Assembly (NCBI RefSeq): GCF_021295315.1 | Contig: NZ_JAIMJA010000010.1 | Coordinates: forward strand, 1-64,000 | Direction: 5' to 3' | DNA: 64,000 nucleotides | From: Motilimonas cestriensis | GTDB taxonomy: Bacteria; Pseudomonadota; Gammaproteobacteria; Enterobacterales; CBDFNC01 | Shown here: positions 25,223 through 34,570 of the stretch, piece by piece | How the letters are laid out: every line of letters starts with the position of its first letter | Position numbering within the stretch: the first letter of the stretch is position 1 | Made by a program: the position numbers and the translations under genes | Notes under the pieces: model-generated | The model's database searches: none | What the model saw: only the letters and a program-made list of their open reading frames with translations | What the model was told of the DNA's origin: nothing

Positions 25223-25909
25223 CTATGAATAAGTCGTATTTATTTCTGGCCAATTCAAATGACTAAGATCGCCTAATGCCTGTAATTGCTGCTGACATTC
25301 AGGGCGCATAAACCAATCGCCACGGCTAGGAGCAACTTGATAGAAGTAATCTTTCTCACCATAACGAAAGCTTAATTGGTAAGCATGCAGATATCCGCGA
25401 TCGCTCTCATCTTGGCCATAGCGCATGTCACCTAAGATAGGAGCAGCAATGCTTTTCAGTGCCACACGCAACTGGTGGGTTTTACCCGTGGCGGGCTTAA
25501 GTAGATAAAGGCGAATGCCGGGCACTAAGCTTTGACTAAAAAATTGGGTAACAGCTGGATTATGTTGGCTTTTAGTTAGCTTCCAACTGCCACGGCGGCT
25601 TTTTTCCATATCACCTTTTATCAACCCTTGTTTTTTATTGGGCTTTTGCATGCTTAAGGCGAGGTAAAACTTACTCATTTTTCGCTGAGCAAATAATTGC
25701 GTAAAAGCGGCCGCAGCAGTGGGTGACTTGGCCAGTATTAAAATCCCTGACGTCATCTTATCGAGTCGATGCACGCTGTATAACTTCAAAGATAAGGCAC
25801 GTTCAACCTCAACCACTAACCCAGCGTCACCGTCTTCACTATGAAAATTACAATCTGCGGCTTTATTAATCACCACAAAATCCACTTCATCTGCCACTAA
25901 CTCAAACAT
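25223..25909 (-). CDS. RluA-family RNA pseudouridine synthase (TIGR01621-like)
   Basis: The 228-residue protein isomerises uridine to pseudouridine in RNA. The catalytic motif HRLDKMTSGILILA holds the essential aspartate (about residue 53), and the late motifs TGKTHQLRVAL and PILGDMRYG are typical of the RluA group. There is no S4 domain, and the protein is shorter than RluC/RluD, as in the TIGR01621 subfamily. I start at ATG 25909 (MFELVADEV), which has a gggcgag site. The RNA target is unknown. It is a single gene after the amino-acid transporter operon. Confidence 0.87.
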   Translation of the reverse strand: MFELVADEVDFVVINKAADCNFHSEDGDAGLVVEVERALSLKLYSVHRLDKMTSGILILAKSPTAAAAFTQLFAQRKMSKFYLALSMQKPNKKQGLIKGDMEKSRRGSWKLTKSQHNPAVTQFFSQSLVPGIRLYLLKPATGKTHQLRVALKSIAAPILGDMRYGQDESDRGYLHAYQLSFRYGEKDYFYQVAPSRGDWFMRPECQQQLQALGDLSHLNWPEINTTYS

Positions 25910-25932
25910 CGAATACTCGCCCTTCAAATAAT

Positions 25933-25956
25933 AAAAAAGGGCCTGCTGGCCCTTTT
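25933..25956. terminator. Terminator after the amino-acid ABC transporter operon
   Basis: AAAAAGGGCC - tgct - GGCCCTTTT is a perfect inverted repeat; on the minus strand it is followed by six T. It lies eight bp after the last permease gene and overlaps the region just before the pseudouridine synthase. Confidence 0.85.
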
Positions 25957-25964
25957 CAACGTTA

Positions 25965-26708
25965 TTATACCTTGAGCGGCTTAAGATGTTTATGCCAACG
26001 CGCTTCCCACTTTTTAAATAGGAATACGATCACAAAGGTTGTCATCATATAAAGCATCCCAGCCGTGATAAAAGCTTCAAAAGGCGCGTAGTAGCGTGAG
26101 TTTACAATCCGCGCCGCCCCCGTTAAATCTACGATGGTAACCACCCCCGCTAAGGCGCTGCCATGTAGCATGAAGATAACCTCATTGCTGTAAGCAGGTA
26201 AGGCGCGTCGAAACGAGCTAGGCAGCACAATGCGCGACATGATCTTAAACCGACTTAAACCATAGGCCTTAGCAGCTTCAATTTCACCTGAAGGCATGGT
26301 ATTGATACTGCCCCGCACTATCTCTGCGGTGTATGCTCCGGTGTTTAAGGTAAAGGCCAATAAGGCACAAAACCAGGCTTCTTGAAACCAAGGCCAAATG
26401 GCTAACGCAATAGGGTGTTCATTATTTGCCAAAAACTGACCCGCTCCGTAATAAATAAGGAACAGTTGAATCAATAATGGTGTGCCACGGAAAAAGTAGA
26501 TAAACGCCCACGCAGGAAATTTAATCGCCCAATTGTTGCTGTTATTCATAATGCCCGCAGGCACAGCAATAAATAAACCAAGGAATAAGGATAAGGCAAC
26601 TAACCAAAGCGTGGTCCAAAGACCGGATAAATACAGTGGCCACTCGTTTATCAATAACTGAACATACTCAAACTGGCTAAACCAAAGAAAAAAAGCTTCT
26701 AATGACAT
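25965..26708 (-). CDS. Basic-amino-acid ABC transporter permease (HisM-like)
   Basis: The 247-residue permease has five membrane segments. The coupling loop is EAAKAYGLSRFKIMSRIVLP (about 145-164), and FFRGTPLLIQLFLIYYG is the marker of HisM-type permeases. It forms the membrane channel with the HisQ-like partner. The gene starts 3 bp after the stop of that partner. Substrates in this family are histidine, lysine, arginine or ornithine. It is the last gene of the unit and is followed by a terminator. Confidence 0.9.
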   Translation of the reverse strand: MSLEAFFLWFSQFEYVQLLINEWPLYLSGLWTTLWLVALSLFLGLFIAVPAGIMNNSNNWAIKFPAWAFIYFFRGTPLLIQLFLIYYGAGQFLANNEHPIALAIWPWFQEAWFCALLAFTLNTGAYTAEIVRGSINTMPSGEIEAAKAYGLSRFKIMSRIVLPSSFRRALPAYSNEVIFMLHGSALAGVVTIVDLTGAARIVNSRYYAPFEAFITAGMLYMMTTFVIVFLFKKWEARWHKHLKPLKV

Positions 26709-26711
26709 TGG

Positions 26712-27455
26712 CTACCTCGACACTATTGCGTATTTTTTCTCAGCATGACTTAACAAGCTGGTCGAAATAGCGGTAAAGACTAAGAAAACTAACGCCACCA
26801 CAAAGTAAAAAGTAAATGGCATTTGTGTCGAGCCACCCGCATCGCCGGCCGCTTTCACCATGTCTTCTAAACCTATGATAGAAACAAGGGCCGTTGTTTT
26901 GAGCAAAACCAACCAATTATTACCAAAGCCCGGTAAGGCATGGCGCATCATTTGCGGAAACATCACTCGGCGAAATACCATCCAGCTACTCATGCCATAA
27001 GCTCTTGCAGCTTCTAGTTGGCCTTTATCGACTGCAATAATGGCACCACGAAAGGTTTCGGCCATATAAGCGCCAAAAATAAAACCAATGGTCGCCACGC
27101 CTGCAAAGAACGGACTGACGTCAACATAATCCGGTAAATAACTGACCCATTCATGAGCAGCGTCTTGCCCTTGAAAATACTCATTGAGCCAATCATTAAT
27201 CGTAACGTTAAATTCATTAATGAAGATTTGACCACCAAAAAAGATCAGCATCATTAAAATCAAGTCAGGGATACCACGGATCACTGTGGTATAGAGGGTT
27301 GCCCACCAGCGCAAAAAAGTAATAGAAGACAACTTTGCCAGCGCGCCAAGCATGCCTAGTACAACGGCAACGAATAATGACAATAATGCCACTTGTAATG
27401 TGACCCAAGCACCAGACAAAATAGTGCTTTCATAGCCTTGTAGGTCTAACAACAT
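26712..27455 (-). CDS. Basic-amino-acid ABC transporter permease (HisQ-like)
   Basis: The 247-residue permease has the HisQ marker IRGIPDLILMMLIFFGGQIF early in the chain and the coupling loop EAARAYGMSSWMVFRRVMFP. An insertion of about 20 residues in the periplasmic loop (about 85-115) makes it longer than E. coli HisQ. The gene lies 61 bp after the binding-protein gene, with a terminator-like hairpin between them that should lower its expression. Confidence 0.9.
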   Translation of the reverse strand: MLLDLQGYESTILSGAWVTLQVALLSLFVAVVLGMLGALAKLSSITFLRWWATLYTTVIRGIPDLILMMLIFFGGQIFINEFNVTINDWLNEYFQGQDAAHEWVSYLPDYVDVSPFFAGVATIGFIFGAYMAETFRGAIIAVDKGQLEAARAYGMSSWMVFRRVMFPQMMRHALPGFGNNWLVLLKTTALVSIIGLEDMVKAAGDAGGSTQMPFTFYFVVALVFLVFTAISTSLLSHAEKKYAIVSR

Positions 27456-27485
27456 AATAAGTACTTACATGTGCTTGAAAGAAAA

Positions 27486-27501
27486 GGGAGCCTTAGCTCC
27501 C
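27486..27501 (-). terminator. Intra-operon terminator after the binding-protein gene
   Basis: Minus strand: GGGAGC - taag - GCTCCC followed by TTTTCTTT. Short hairpins like this between a binding-protein gene and its permease genes usually allow the binding protein to be made in excess. Confidence 0.7.
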
Positions 27502-27516
27502 TATCAAATTTGGCAA

Positions 27517-28287
27517 TTAGTCGCCGTAAACATCAAAGTCAAAATACTTATCTTGTAGCTCTTTATACTTGCCATTGGCGCGAATCGCTTTGATAGCAGC
27601 GTCAAACTTGGCTTTTAGTTCAGTGTCGTTTTTACGCATCGCAATGCCCGCGCCTTCACCAAACCAACGAGGATCGTTTAATTTAGGGCCAACAAATTCA
27701 AATGCATCACCACCAGGCTTGTTCAATAGACCATCAGAAATAGCAGCAGAGTCGATCATCACGTAATCAATACGGCCCGATTTAAGGTCTAAATAAGCCT
27801 CATCTGCCGTGCCGTAACGCTTAACTTGTGCTTTAGGGAAATTATCGGTCACGTAGGTATCCATCGATGTTGCACGTTGTACACCGATGCGCTTATCAAA
27901 CATAAACTCAGTGGTTAGTTCAATCGGCGTGCCTTTTTTCGCAGCAAAGCGCGCAGGAATATGCTGATATTTTTCAGAGAACGCGACTTTCTTTTTACGC
28001 TCTTCGGTAATATCCATGGTCGCGATAATGGCATCGAATTTACGTGCTAATAGTGCTGGAATGATGCCGTCCCAGTCTTGCTTAACTAAGGTACATTTCA
28101 CCTTCATTTCTTCACAAAGGGCATTAGCCATATCAATGTCAAAGCCCTTTACTTCACCGTTTGGCTCGGTCCAACTAAATGGGGGGTAAGCGCCTTCAAT
28201 ACCAATGCGTACATTTTTCCATTCTTTAGCATGCGCACTGCCTGCGACGGTAAGTATCATGGCTGCAGCGATGATCAATTTTTTCAT
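27517..28287 (-). CDS. Periplasmic basic-amino-acid-binding protein (HisJ/ArgT-like)
   Basis: The 256-residue exported protein has a signal peptide MKKLIIAAAMILTVAGSAHA (cut before KEW). SBP_bac_3 motifs include RIGIEGAYPPFSW and GFDIDMANALCEEMKVKC, and the paired cysteines of lobe 1 found in HisJ/ArgT proteins are present. ATG 28287 has a gggaaag site; a longer reading from 28323 would place extra residues before the signal peptide. It delivers lysine/arginine/ornithine or histidine to the permease. Confidence 0.9.
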   Translation of the reverse strand: MKKLIIAAAMILTVAGSAHAKEWKNVRIGIEGAYPPFSWTEPNGEVKGFDIDMANALCEEMKVKCTLVKQDWDGIIPALLARKFDAIIATMDITEERKKKVAFSEKYQHIPARFAAKKGTPIELTTEFMFDKRIGVQRATSMDTYVTDNFPKAQVKRYGTADEAYLDLKSGRIDYVMIDSAAISDGLLNKPGGDAFEFVGPKLNDPRWFGEGAGIAMRKNDTELKAKFDAAIKAIRANGKYKELQDKYFDFDVYGD

Positions 28288-28410
28288 CTTCTTTCCCTTT
28301 TGGTTTGCTAACAAGTTAAACAAGTTTGTTGTTGTGTTTGTACTACTTATAATTTTGTTTATCAGCCGTGTATAAAACGCAATCGCGCTTTTATTATAGT
28401 TATGCTGCTT

Positions 28411-29181
28411 TTAATACACAGATGAGATAAATTGTTTAAAGCGCTCAGATTTAGGTTGCGTGAAAATCTGTTCAGGAGCACCTTGTTCTTCCACTAAGCC
28501 TTGATGTAAAAACATCACTTTATTTGATACGTCGCGAGCAAACGCCATTTCATGTGTGACTACTAACATAGTGCGTCCCTCCTCGGCTAGATTTCTCATT
28601 ACCGTAAGCACTTCCCCAACCAATTCAGGATCTAACGCTGAGGTAGGCTCGTCAAATAACATGACTTCGGGGTCTACTGCTAATGCTCTGGCAATCGCTG
28701 CACGCTGCTGCTGGCCGCCGGACAAATGACCAGGATAATATTCGCGGCGATCATATAACCCAACTTTGTTTAGGTATTCATGCGCCGCTTCAATGGCTTG
28801 TTTTTTGGGCATGCCCAGCACATGCACAGGCGCTTCAATAATATTTTCTAATACGGTCATGTGAGACCATAAGTTAAAACCTTGAAACACCATGGCTAAG
28901 CGCGCGCGAATGGCTTCAACCTGCTTTTGATTTGCTGGAATACGTTCGCCATTCTTCAAAGGTTTCATTTGGATCAGCTCACCTTTTACATAAACGTCAC
29001 CGGCATTGGGCATTTCTAATAAATTAATACAACGCAAAAATGTACTTTTACCAGAGCCTGATGATCCCAAGATAGAAATGACATCACCTTGGTTCGCGAT
29101 CAAATCTATACCTTTAAGGACTTCGTTATTACCGAATTTTTTATGCAGTGCCTTAACTTCTAATGTGGGTATAGCATTCAT
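28411..29181 (-). CDS. Basic-amino-acid ABC transporter ATPase (HisP-like)
   Basis: The 256-residue ATPase has Walker [10 protein letters not shown] (about 37-45), signature LSGGQQQR (about 154-161), Walker [13 protein letters not shown] and H-loop VTHEM. The insertion between strands carrying [16 protein letters not shown] is typical of HisP and AotP. It powers the HisQM pair. It is first in the unit hisP-hisJ-hisQ-hisM; the 123-bp gap to the binding-protein gene may hold an extra promoter. Confidence 0.92.
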   Translation of the reverse strand: MNAIPTLEVKALHKKFGNNEVLKGIDLIANQGDVISILGSSGSGKSTFLRCINLLEMPNAGDVYVKGELIQMKPLKNGERIPANQKQVEAIRARLAMVFQGFNLWSHMTVLENIIEAPVHVLGMPKKQAIEAAHEYLNKVGLYDRREYYPGHLSGGQQQRAAIARALAVDPEVMLFDEPTSALDPELVGEVLTVMRNLAEEGRTMLVVTHEMAFARDVSNKVMFLHQGLVEEQGAPEQIFTQPKSERFKQFISSVY

Positions 29182-29852
29182 TATAATTTCGCAATCCTTG
29201 ACGTTGGTATGAAGTATGAACCTTGTTAATGAAGCGTAACAATCAAAAAGGCCAAACCATTATTGAACAGTATTATAACAACATATCCTATGGTCAATGA
29301 TTTGCAAAACCATAGAAACCGCCATTAAAGGCGACGAATCTAACATCTAACAATTCACCAATAAAGCATATTTAGTCAAAATACGATTTTTTTGATAACT
29401 AGATCGAAATCGACGACCTTTAAGCCCAACATTCACTAATATGGCGAGAAAACAGAGAAAAACGCAAAAATATAGCGTAAAAGTTATATCAAACTAACCC
29501 TATAACCAAATAATAAATTTGAAAAATGAGTCAAATTAGCTGCATTACCCACTTTCACTTAAAAACAAAAAACATAGCATTAAAAATCCATTAAAACACA
29601 ACATCAAACGCTAGCAAGAAACCTGTAAAACTCGCTAAAAACACACCTAAAACAGACAAATATCCGCAGCAAAACGCCAAGCACCGTTAAACGGTGTTAT
29701 TGAATTGTTAGTGAATTTAGACTGTTTTGAAACCAGTAGTTTACAGTCAGATTAAATAGTTAAAATATTAAAAAATATGCTAGGAATGTGATCTGCATCC
29801 TGCTACATTTCGCGCACTTTCACTCTCTGCTAACTTAAAGGGACAAACTAAC
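29182..29852. other. Long A+T-rich intergenic region between the amino-acid transporter and satP
   Basis: In 671 bp, no gene on either strand was credible. It must hold the divergent promoters of the transporter operon and satP. Several short A-rich near-repeats (aaaacac, aaaaatat) occur at 29440-29660, but no ordered repeat array. The upstream edge of satP has aaagggacaaac as ribosome site. I saw no clear ArgR box or CRP palindrome. Confidence 0.45.
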
Positions 29853-30461
29853 GTGTCTACAAACTACGCAAATCCAGGCCCACTAGGCTTAATGGGCTTT
29901 GGCATGACTACAGTATTACTAAATATTCACAATGCGGGATTCTTTCCTATTAGTGCAATGATTTTAGCAATGGGGCTGTGTTACGGCGGTTTAGCTCAAG
30001 TTATAGCAGGCGTGTTAGAATTTAAAAAAGGCAACACATTTGGTTTAACCGCTTTCACTTCTTACGGCTTTTTCTGGATCAGTTTAGTCGTATTACTTAT
30101 CTTGCCTGAGCTAGGCTTAGCTGAAGCGACACCCCATGCTTTTATGGGCTTCTACTTATTGATGTGGGGTATTTTTACCGCTTTCATGTTTGTCGGCACC
30201 TTAAGCCACAATAAAGCGACGCAATTTATCTTTGCTAGCTTAACTCTTTTATTCTTCTTACTGGCTGCACGCGATTTTACCGGCTCTGCATTTATCGGCA
30301 CCTTAGCAGGCTTTGAGGGTATGATTTGTGGCGCGAGTGCGATTTATACCGCCATGGCGACTGTTATTAACGGTGAACTGGGCCGTGAAGTATTACCACT
30401 AGGCAATAAAAAGCCAGCAACTGTAGTTGAAAGTGGACCCAGCGTTGCACAAGCTGCTTAA
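29853..30461 (+). CDS. satP: Acetate permease SatP (GPR1/FUN34/YaaH family)
   Basis: The 202-residue membrane protein has six helices. The family signature appears near the N-terminus as NPGPLGLMGFGMTT (7-20), and GLCYGGLAQVIAGVLEFKKG with TAFTSYGFFW follows. It carries acetate, and in E. coli also succinate, with protons. GTG 29853 follows an aaaggga site. It is a single gene with its own terminator. Together with the glyoxylate genes in the same window it supports growth on acetate. Confidence 0.92.
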   Translation: MSTNYANPGPLGLMGFGMTTVLLNIHNAGFFPISAMILAMGLCYGGLAQVIAGVLEFKKGNTFGLTAFTSYGFFWISLVVLLILPELGLAEATPHAFMGFYLLMWGIFTAFMFVGTLSHNKATQFIFASLTLLFFLLAARDFTGSAFIGTLAGFEGMICGASAIYTAMATVINGELGREVLPLGNKKPATVVESGPSVAQAA

Positions 30462-30523
30462 TCACTTCATCTACTGTCGGAAGTGAAACCCGCATTGCAT
30501 AAGGGGTAACCACCTCATCTACT

Positions 30524-30551
30524 AAAAATGAGCCGCATGGCTCATTTTTTT
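30524..30551 (+). terminator. Rho-independent terminator of satP
   Basis: AAAATGAGCC - gcat - GGCTCATTTTTTT is a perfect 10-bp stem followed by T residues, 60 bp after the satP stop. Confidence 0.9.
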
Positions 30552-30663
30552 GTCTGACGTTTCACCGAGGGCGAGAAAATCTAGCCCAACCCACCACTAG
30601 TTGATATTATCTTCAGCTTTATTTGTTGACAGCTATTTGTTAACCCCTTAATCAATCTTAAAC

Positions 30664-31782
30664 ATGCAAATTGCGGAGTCCGCCTTGTCAAACCAACAAC
30701 CCCAAGTGAACGGCACCGACTTGCCTAGCAAAAGTACCGCTTATTATCGCGTCAACTTTACCGGGCAAGCTGGCGAATATTTCAAAATATGGATAGTTAA
30801 CATTGCGTTATCGATTGTCACTCTGGGTATTTACTCAGCTTGGGCGAAAGTACGTACACAGCAATATTTTCACACCAATACCCTAATCAATGGCACTGGT
30901 TTTCAATACCATGGCCAACCTTTAAATATTTTAAAAGGCCGCATTATTGCTGTTGTATTGTTTGTTTTATACTCTTTTGCCGTCAACAGCGTGCCAATTA
31001 TCGCACTCCCGGTAATGTTGATTTTTGTTATCGCATTACCTTGGATCGTGATCCGAGCGCTCGCTTTTAACGCACGTATGACATCATTTCGCGGCATTCG
31101 CTTTAACTTTGAAGCCAGCTATGGTGAAGCATTCCAAATCGTGTTGCTGTGGCCATTATTGATTATTGTGACATTTGGCTTAATCATTCCACTGATCAAG
31201 CATAAGTACTACGAATTTGTTATCAACCACAGCAGCATGGGCACAACGTCGTTTCGCTATAACGGTAAAATCTCTGAAATGTTTATTATTTACCTTATCG
31301 CCATGGCGATTGCGGCTGGTATATCGACCGCCATGATGATAATAGGCATGGTTTTCGCTTTGTTTGCTGGCTTGGCATCTGCTGCTGACGAATCATCAGC
31401 ATTGATGATCTGGCTGGCTTCAAGCGGTGCATCCATCGTTATCGTATTATATTTGGCCTTATACTTGCTGATGTGGGCATTTATCAAAACCAAAACCACC
31501 AACCTCATTTTCAACAATTTGACGTTAGATGAGCACCGCTTTTACGCGGATCTTAATTTTTCTCAAATGGCGATCATTCAATTTACTAATACCTTAGCCA
31601 TTATTTTCAGTTTAGGCTTGGCTTATCCTTGGGCAGCCATACGCATGACACGTTATCAGGCATGCTGCATTCAAGTGATCGTAAGTGATAATCTCGATAA
31701 CATCATCGCTGGAGAAATCAAAAAAGTCGGCGCATTAGGTGACGAAGCCGCTGGCATATTTGATGTGGAATTAGCCATTTAA
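30664..31782 (+). CDS. DUF898 membrane protein (YjgN-like)
   Basis: The 372-residue inner-membrane protein has about eight hydrophobic segments. It contains two repeats of a pattern seen at YFKIWIVNIALSIVTLGIYS followed by AWAKVRTQQYF (about 40-70) and again near the C-terminus (NTLAIIFSLGLAYPWAAIRMTRY). This is the mark of DUF898/YjgN proteins, whose role is unknown. The stop overlaps the start of the M48 protease gene by TAATG, so the two act together. ATG 30664 has no strong ribosome site. Confidence 0.85.
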   Translation: MQIAESALSNQQPQVNGTDLPSKSTAYYRVNFTGQAGEYFKIWIVNIALSIVTLGIYSAWAKVRTQQYFHTNTLINGTGFQYHGQPLNILKGRIIAVVLFVLYSFAVNSVPIIALPVMLIFVIALPWIVIRALAFNARMTSFRGIRFNFEASYGEAFQIVLLWPLLIIVTFGLIIPLIKHKYYEFVINHSSMGTTSFRYNGKISEMFIIYLIAMAIAAGISTAMMIIGMVFALFAGLASAADESSALMIWLASSGASIVIVLYLALYLLMWAFIKTKTTNLIFNNLTLDEHRFYADLNFSQMAIIQFTNTLAIIFSLGLAYPWAAIRMTRYQACCIQVIVSDNLDNIIAGEIKKVGALGDEAAGIFDVELAI

Positions 31783-32774
31783 TGAAAATAACCGGAATTT
31801 ACTATTCAGGCAAAAGCAGCGCAGCCCTAAGCAGCGCACTTATTTTGCACGCTGAGAACAGAGTAAGCATCAACCAAACTGACATTTACTTAAGCCTTGA
31901 TGAACTCGATATCGCACCGCGAATTGGCAATGGCAATCGTTGGGTTTATTTTCCGGATGGCAGTAGCTTTGAAAGCCAAGATAATGATGCTTTGGATACC
32001 CTGAGTAAGCGCCAACGCAACCATGGTTTAAGCTTACATCTGCTGGAAAGTAAGCTGCGTTATATTATATCTAGCCTGATTTTTACCTTAATTTTTTGTG
32101 TCTGCTTTTTTATTTGGGGCGTGCCAGCCACTACCCAGTTAATTGCTCAAACATTGCCTGACAACACCAGTAAGTTATTAGGCAGTCAAAGCTTAGAAAT
32201 CGTCGACCGCACGCTTTTCGAACCCTCTGAATTAAGCGATGAGAAACAACAAACCTTACAAACCTTATTTAAACCGTATTTAAGCCCAGACCAGCGTGTG
32301 TTAATTCGCAGTAGCGAAGCGTTAGGCGCGAACGCTATCGCCCTACCCAATGGTATATTAATTTTTACCGATGAATTGATAAACATAACGACTGAGCAAG
32401 AGCTGCTGGCCGTGTTAGGTCACGAGCTCGGGCACGTTGAGCACAAGCATGGCTTACAAGCCCTGATCCGCAGCTCATTATTACTGTTTGTTTATACCTT
32501 GATCACAGGTGATGCTGCAGGGGCCTCATCCAGTATTGCCGCGCTGCCAACGCTGTTGCTCGAGCAAGGCTACTCGCGTGACTTTGAACGCGAGGCAGAT
32601 GATTATGCGATGGATTTTTTAAAGCAACATAACATCCCCAGAACGGCACTAATGGGCGCCTTAAACAAGATTTACCAAGCACATGAAATCGACAAAAAAG
32701 AAAGCCTGAGGGATTATCTGTCATCGCACCCCGCGCCAAAAGAACGCTTGGAAAGACTTACCACTGTTGAATGA
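31782..32774 (+). CDS. Membrane-anchored M48-family metalloprotease
   Basis: The 330-residue protein has one membrane helix at 94-113 and a peptidase M48 domain at about 150-325. The zinc motif is HELGH (214-218), and the third ligand is the glutamate in FEREADDYA (about 266). The N-terminal 90 residues form a small cytoplasmic domain. Pairs of DUF898 protein and M48 protease occur in many Proteobacteria; the protease may mature or degrade membrane proteins. The catalytic side is probably periplasmic; substrates are unknown. Confidence 0.88.
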   Translation: MKITGIYYSGKSSAALSSALILHAENRVSINQTDIYLSLDELDIAPRIGNGNRWVYFPDGSSFESQDNDALDTLSKRQRNHGLSLHLLESKLRYIISSLIFTLIFCVCFFIWGVPATTQLIAQTLPDNTSKLLGSQSLEIVDRTLFEPSELSDEKQQTLQTLFKPYLSPDQRVLIRSSEALGANAIALPNGILIFTDELINITTEQELLAVLGHELGHVEHKHGLQALIRSSLLLFVYTLITGDAAGASSSIAALPTLLLEQGYSRDFEREADDYAMDFLKQHNIPRTALMGALNKIYQAHEIDKKESLRDYLSSHPAPKERLERLTTVE

Positions 32775-33097
32775 GATCAACAAGCAGCAAGGATACTATT
32801 CAAGCTCAGTTCTGTTTAAGCCTATCGCAGCCAGATAAAGTATGTTTTACGGCAAAATTTCGTTTTCAGGGATGATAACGCAAAGCGTATATTCGGGCTG
32901 AATGGACGGCACAACAATTAGCGGATTTTAAGATGGCTGGGTGATGAGTATCGCTCAACCCTGTTGGAATCAGGCATTAAAATGCACTAGCCGTACTTAG
33001 TTAGCCCTTGCTCAATGAGTGATCCTCAATACAAGGCAAATAGTGAGCCATGATCACGCTCTTTAACATGCAAAAAAGAGCGCGATAAGAGGTGGTA
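32775..33097. other. Intergenic region with dispersed repeat copy 2
   Basis: No gene is seen in 323 bp. The left part (32821-32880) holds a second copy of the repeat described at 24421-24485: CCTAT at the left, then AAAGTATGTTTTACGG and TCGTTTTCAGGGATGA. Near 33058-33088 an inverted repeat ACGCTCTTT / AAAGAGCGC with a 10-base loop lies before the stop of the minus-strand gene; it has no T run. Confidence 0.45.
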
Positions 33098-33619
33098 TTA
33101 ATGTAGGGTTACATCCTTGGGATAATGCTGGCAGCCTTCACATTGTTCACAGCTTGGCGATAGGTTTTTATTTTGATGCTTAGCCATGTAAGCAACATGC
33201 TCATCAACCAAGGCATCCGACAACACTTGCCAATGTTGGCCTTGGTGTTGCTGGTGAAATTCAAGCAGTCCCACTAACGTCACATCCAACATTTTTAAGC
33301 TAGTCACTCGGGTCAACTCGGTTAACGCATCATTGTCAGCAAATTGCTGCAGCTGCGCATGAGCCAGTTGCAGATAGTAATGCTCAGCGTCAACATCACC
33401 TTGGCCTTTGCTGGTGTTAACTAAGTTATGGCAAGCCGTCATGTATAAACGGGCACTGTGCTCATACTCAGCGCTAAGAGACAAATCATCAATGAGCTTT
33501 TGCGCTTCTGATAGCGCTAGCTTGTAGAAGGTTTCTGCTTGACGCGTGTCACCTTGGCGTAAAAAATGCTGACCCTGTGCAGACAAGGTTTGCCATAAGT
33601 CTAATGAAAATGCTGCCAT
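33098..33619 (-). CDS. Hypothetical helical repeat protein with C-terminal cysteine cluster
   Basis: The 173-residue protein has residues 1-125 that look like TPR-type helical hairpins (GQHFLRQGDTRQAETFYKLA matches the TPR pattern). The C-terminus ends with Cys157-x2-Cys160-x2-Cys163 followed by HYP, a possible metal site. The function is unknown. The gene starts eight bp after the ATPase gene stop and so ends a three-gene unit with two ABC ATPases. It may be an accessory or sensing factor of that transporter. Confidence 0.65.
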   Translation of the reverse strand: MAAFSLDLWQTLSAQGQHFLRQGDTRQAETFYKLALSEAQKLIDDLSLSAEYEHSARLYMTACHNLVNTSKGQGDVDAEHYYLQLAHAQLQQFADNDALTELTRVTSLKMLDVTLVGLLEFHQQHQGQHWQVLSDALVDEHVAYMAKHQNKNLSPSCEQCEGCQHYPKDVTLH

Positions 33620-33626
33620 ATCTACC

Positions 33627-34559
33627 TCACCCAGCCAATAACCTTACGTAGTGATTTTGATTCACTCGTTTTATTTGGTTTACTTTGGCGCTGCTAATAT
33701 CGCGAATATGCTGCGCGTGCGAGGAGTAATCTTCCTCGCCTTTCACTACATCAGCAAAACGCACATCGGGGTCTGGTACGGCGGAGATTAATAACCGCGT
33801 ATAAGGATGCTGCGGATTATTGATCACTTCCGTGGTGTCACCCCACTCTACAATTTGCCCTTTGTACATCACTGCGGTTTCTTCAGCGATGTAATGAGCC
33901 GTCGCCAAATCATGCGTGATGTATAAAAAGCCCAAATTAAACTCTTTTTTCATTCGCTGCATTAAGTCTAGTACGCCAATACGGATTGACACGTCTAACA
34001 TCGACGTTGGCTCATCGGCCAATACCAAGTCAGCCCCAACCGCTAAAGTCTTAGCCATATTTACGCGCTGACGTTGGCCGCCGCTGAGCTCATGAGGAAA
34101 CTTCTCGGCTGTCAGTGCCGGCAGCTCCACCATTTCGAGTAATTCGTGCACGCGATCGCGCAGTTTAGTTTTGTCGTTTTCACACATGCGATGCAGCAGT
34201 AATGGGCGCGCTAAATGATGATAAATAGTGTGAGTAGGATTGAGTGAGCCAAATGGGTCTTGGAAAATCATTTGCACGCTTTTACGGTAATTTAATACTT
34301 CTTGGCGGCCTTTAATTTCAGTGATGTCTTTACCACGAAATAAAATTTGTCCTTGAGTTGGCTCATATATTTTAGTGATCAAACGCGCGCAGGTACTTTT
34401 ACCGCAGCCTGATTCGCCCACCAGCGCGAGCGCCTTACCTTTGTGAATAGAAAATGACACGTCATTGAGGGCGCGAAATAGGTCTGATTTTGCAAAACCG
34501 CCACCCGTAGTGAAATCTTTCACCACATTGCGCAGCTCTAGAATTGGGGTATTATCCAT
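33627..34559 (-). CDS. Oligopeptide-type ABC transporter ATPase (OppF-like)
   Basis: The 310-residue ATPase has Walker A GESGCGKST, signature LSGGQRQR and Walker B LVLADEPTSMLD, and the C-terminal extension with HPYTRLLISAVPDPD typical of the oligopeptide/dipeptide/chitooligosaccharide branch. ATG 34559 follows aaggaaaa, 11 bp after the partner gene. No permease or binding protein lies beside the pair. It must serve membrane subunits encoded elsewhere. Confidence 0.88.
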   Translation of the reverse strand: MDNTPILELRNVVKDFTTGGGFAKSDLFRALNDVSFSIHKGKALALVGESGCGKSTCARLITKIYEPTQGQILFRGKDITEIKGRQEVLNYRKSVQMIFQDPFGSLNPTHTIYHHLARPLLLHRMCENDKTKLRDRVHELLEMVELPALTAEKFPHELSGGQRQRVNMAKTLAVGADLVLADEPTSMLDVSIRIGVLDLMQRMKKEFNLGFLYITHDLATAHYIAEETAVMYKGQIVEWGDTTEVINNPQHPYTRLLISAVPDPDVRFADVVKGEEDYSSHAQHIRDISSAKVNQIKRVNQNHYVRLLAG

Positions 34560-34570
34560 AATTATTTTCC

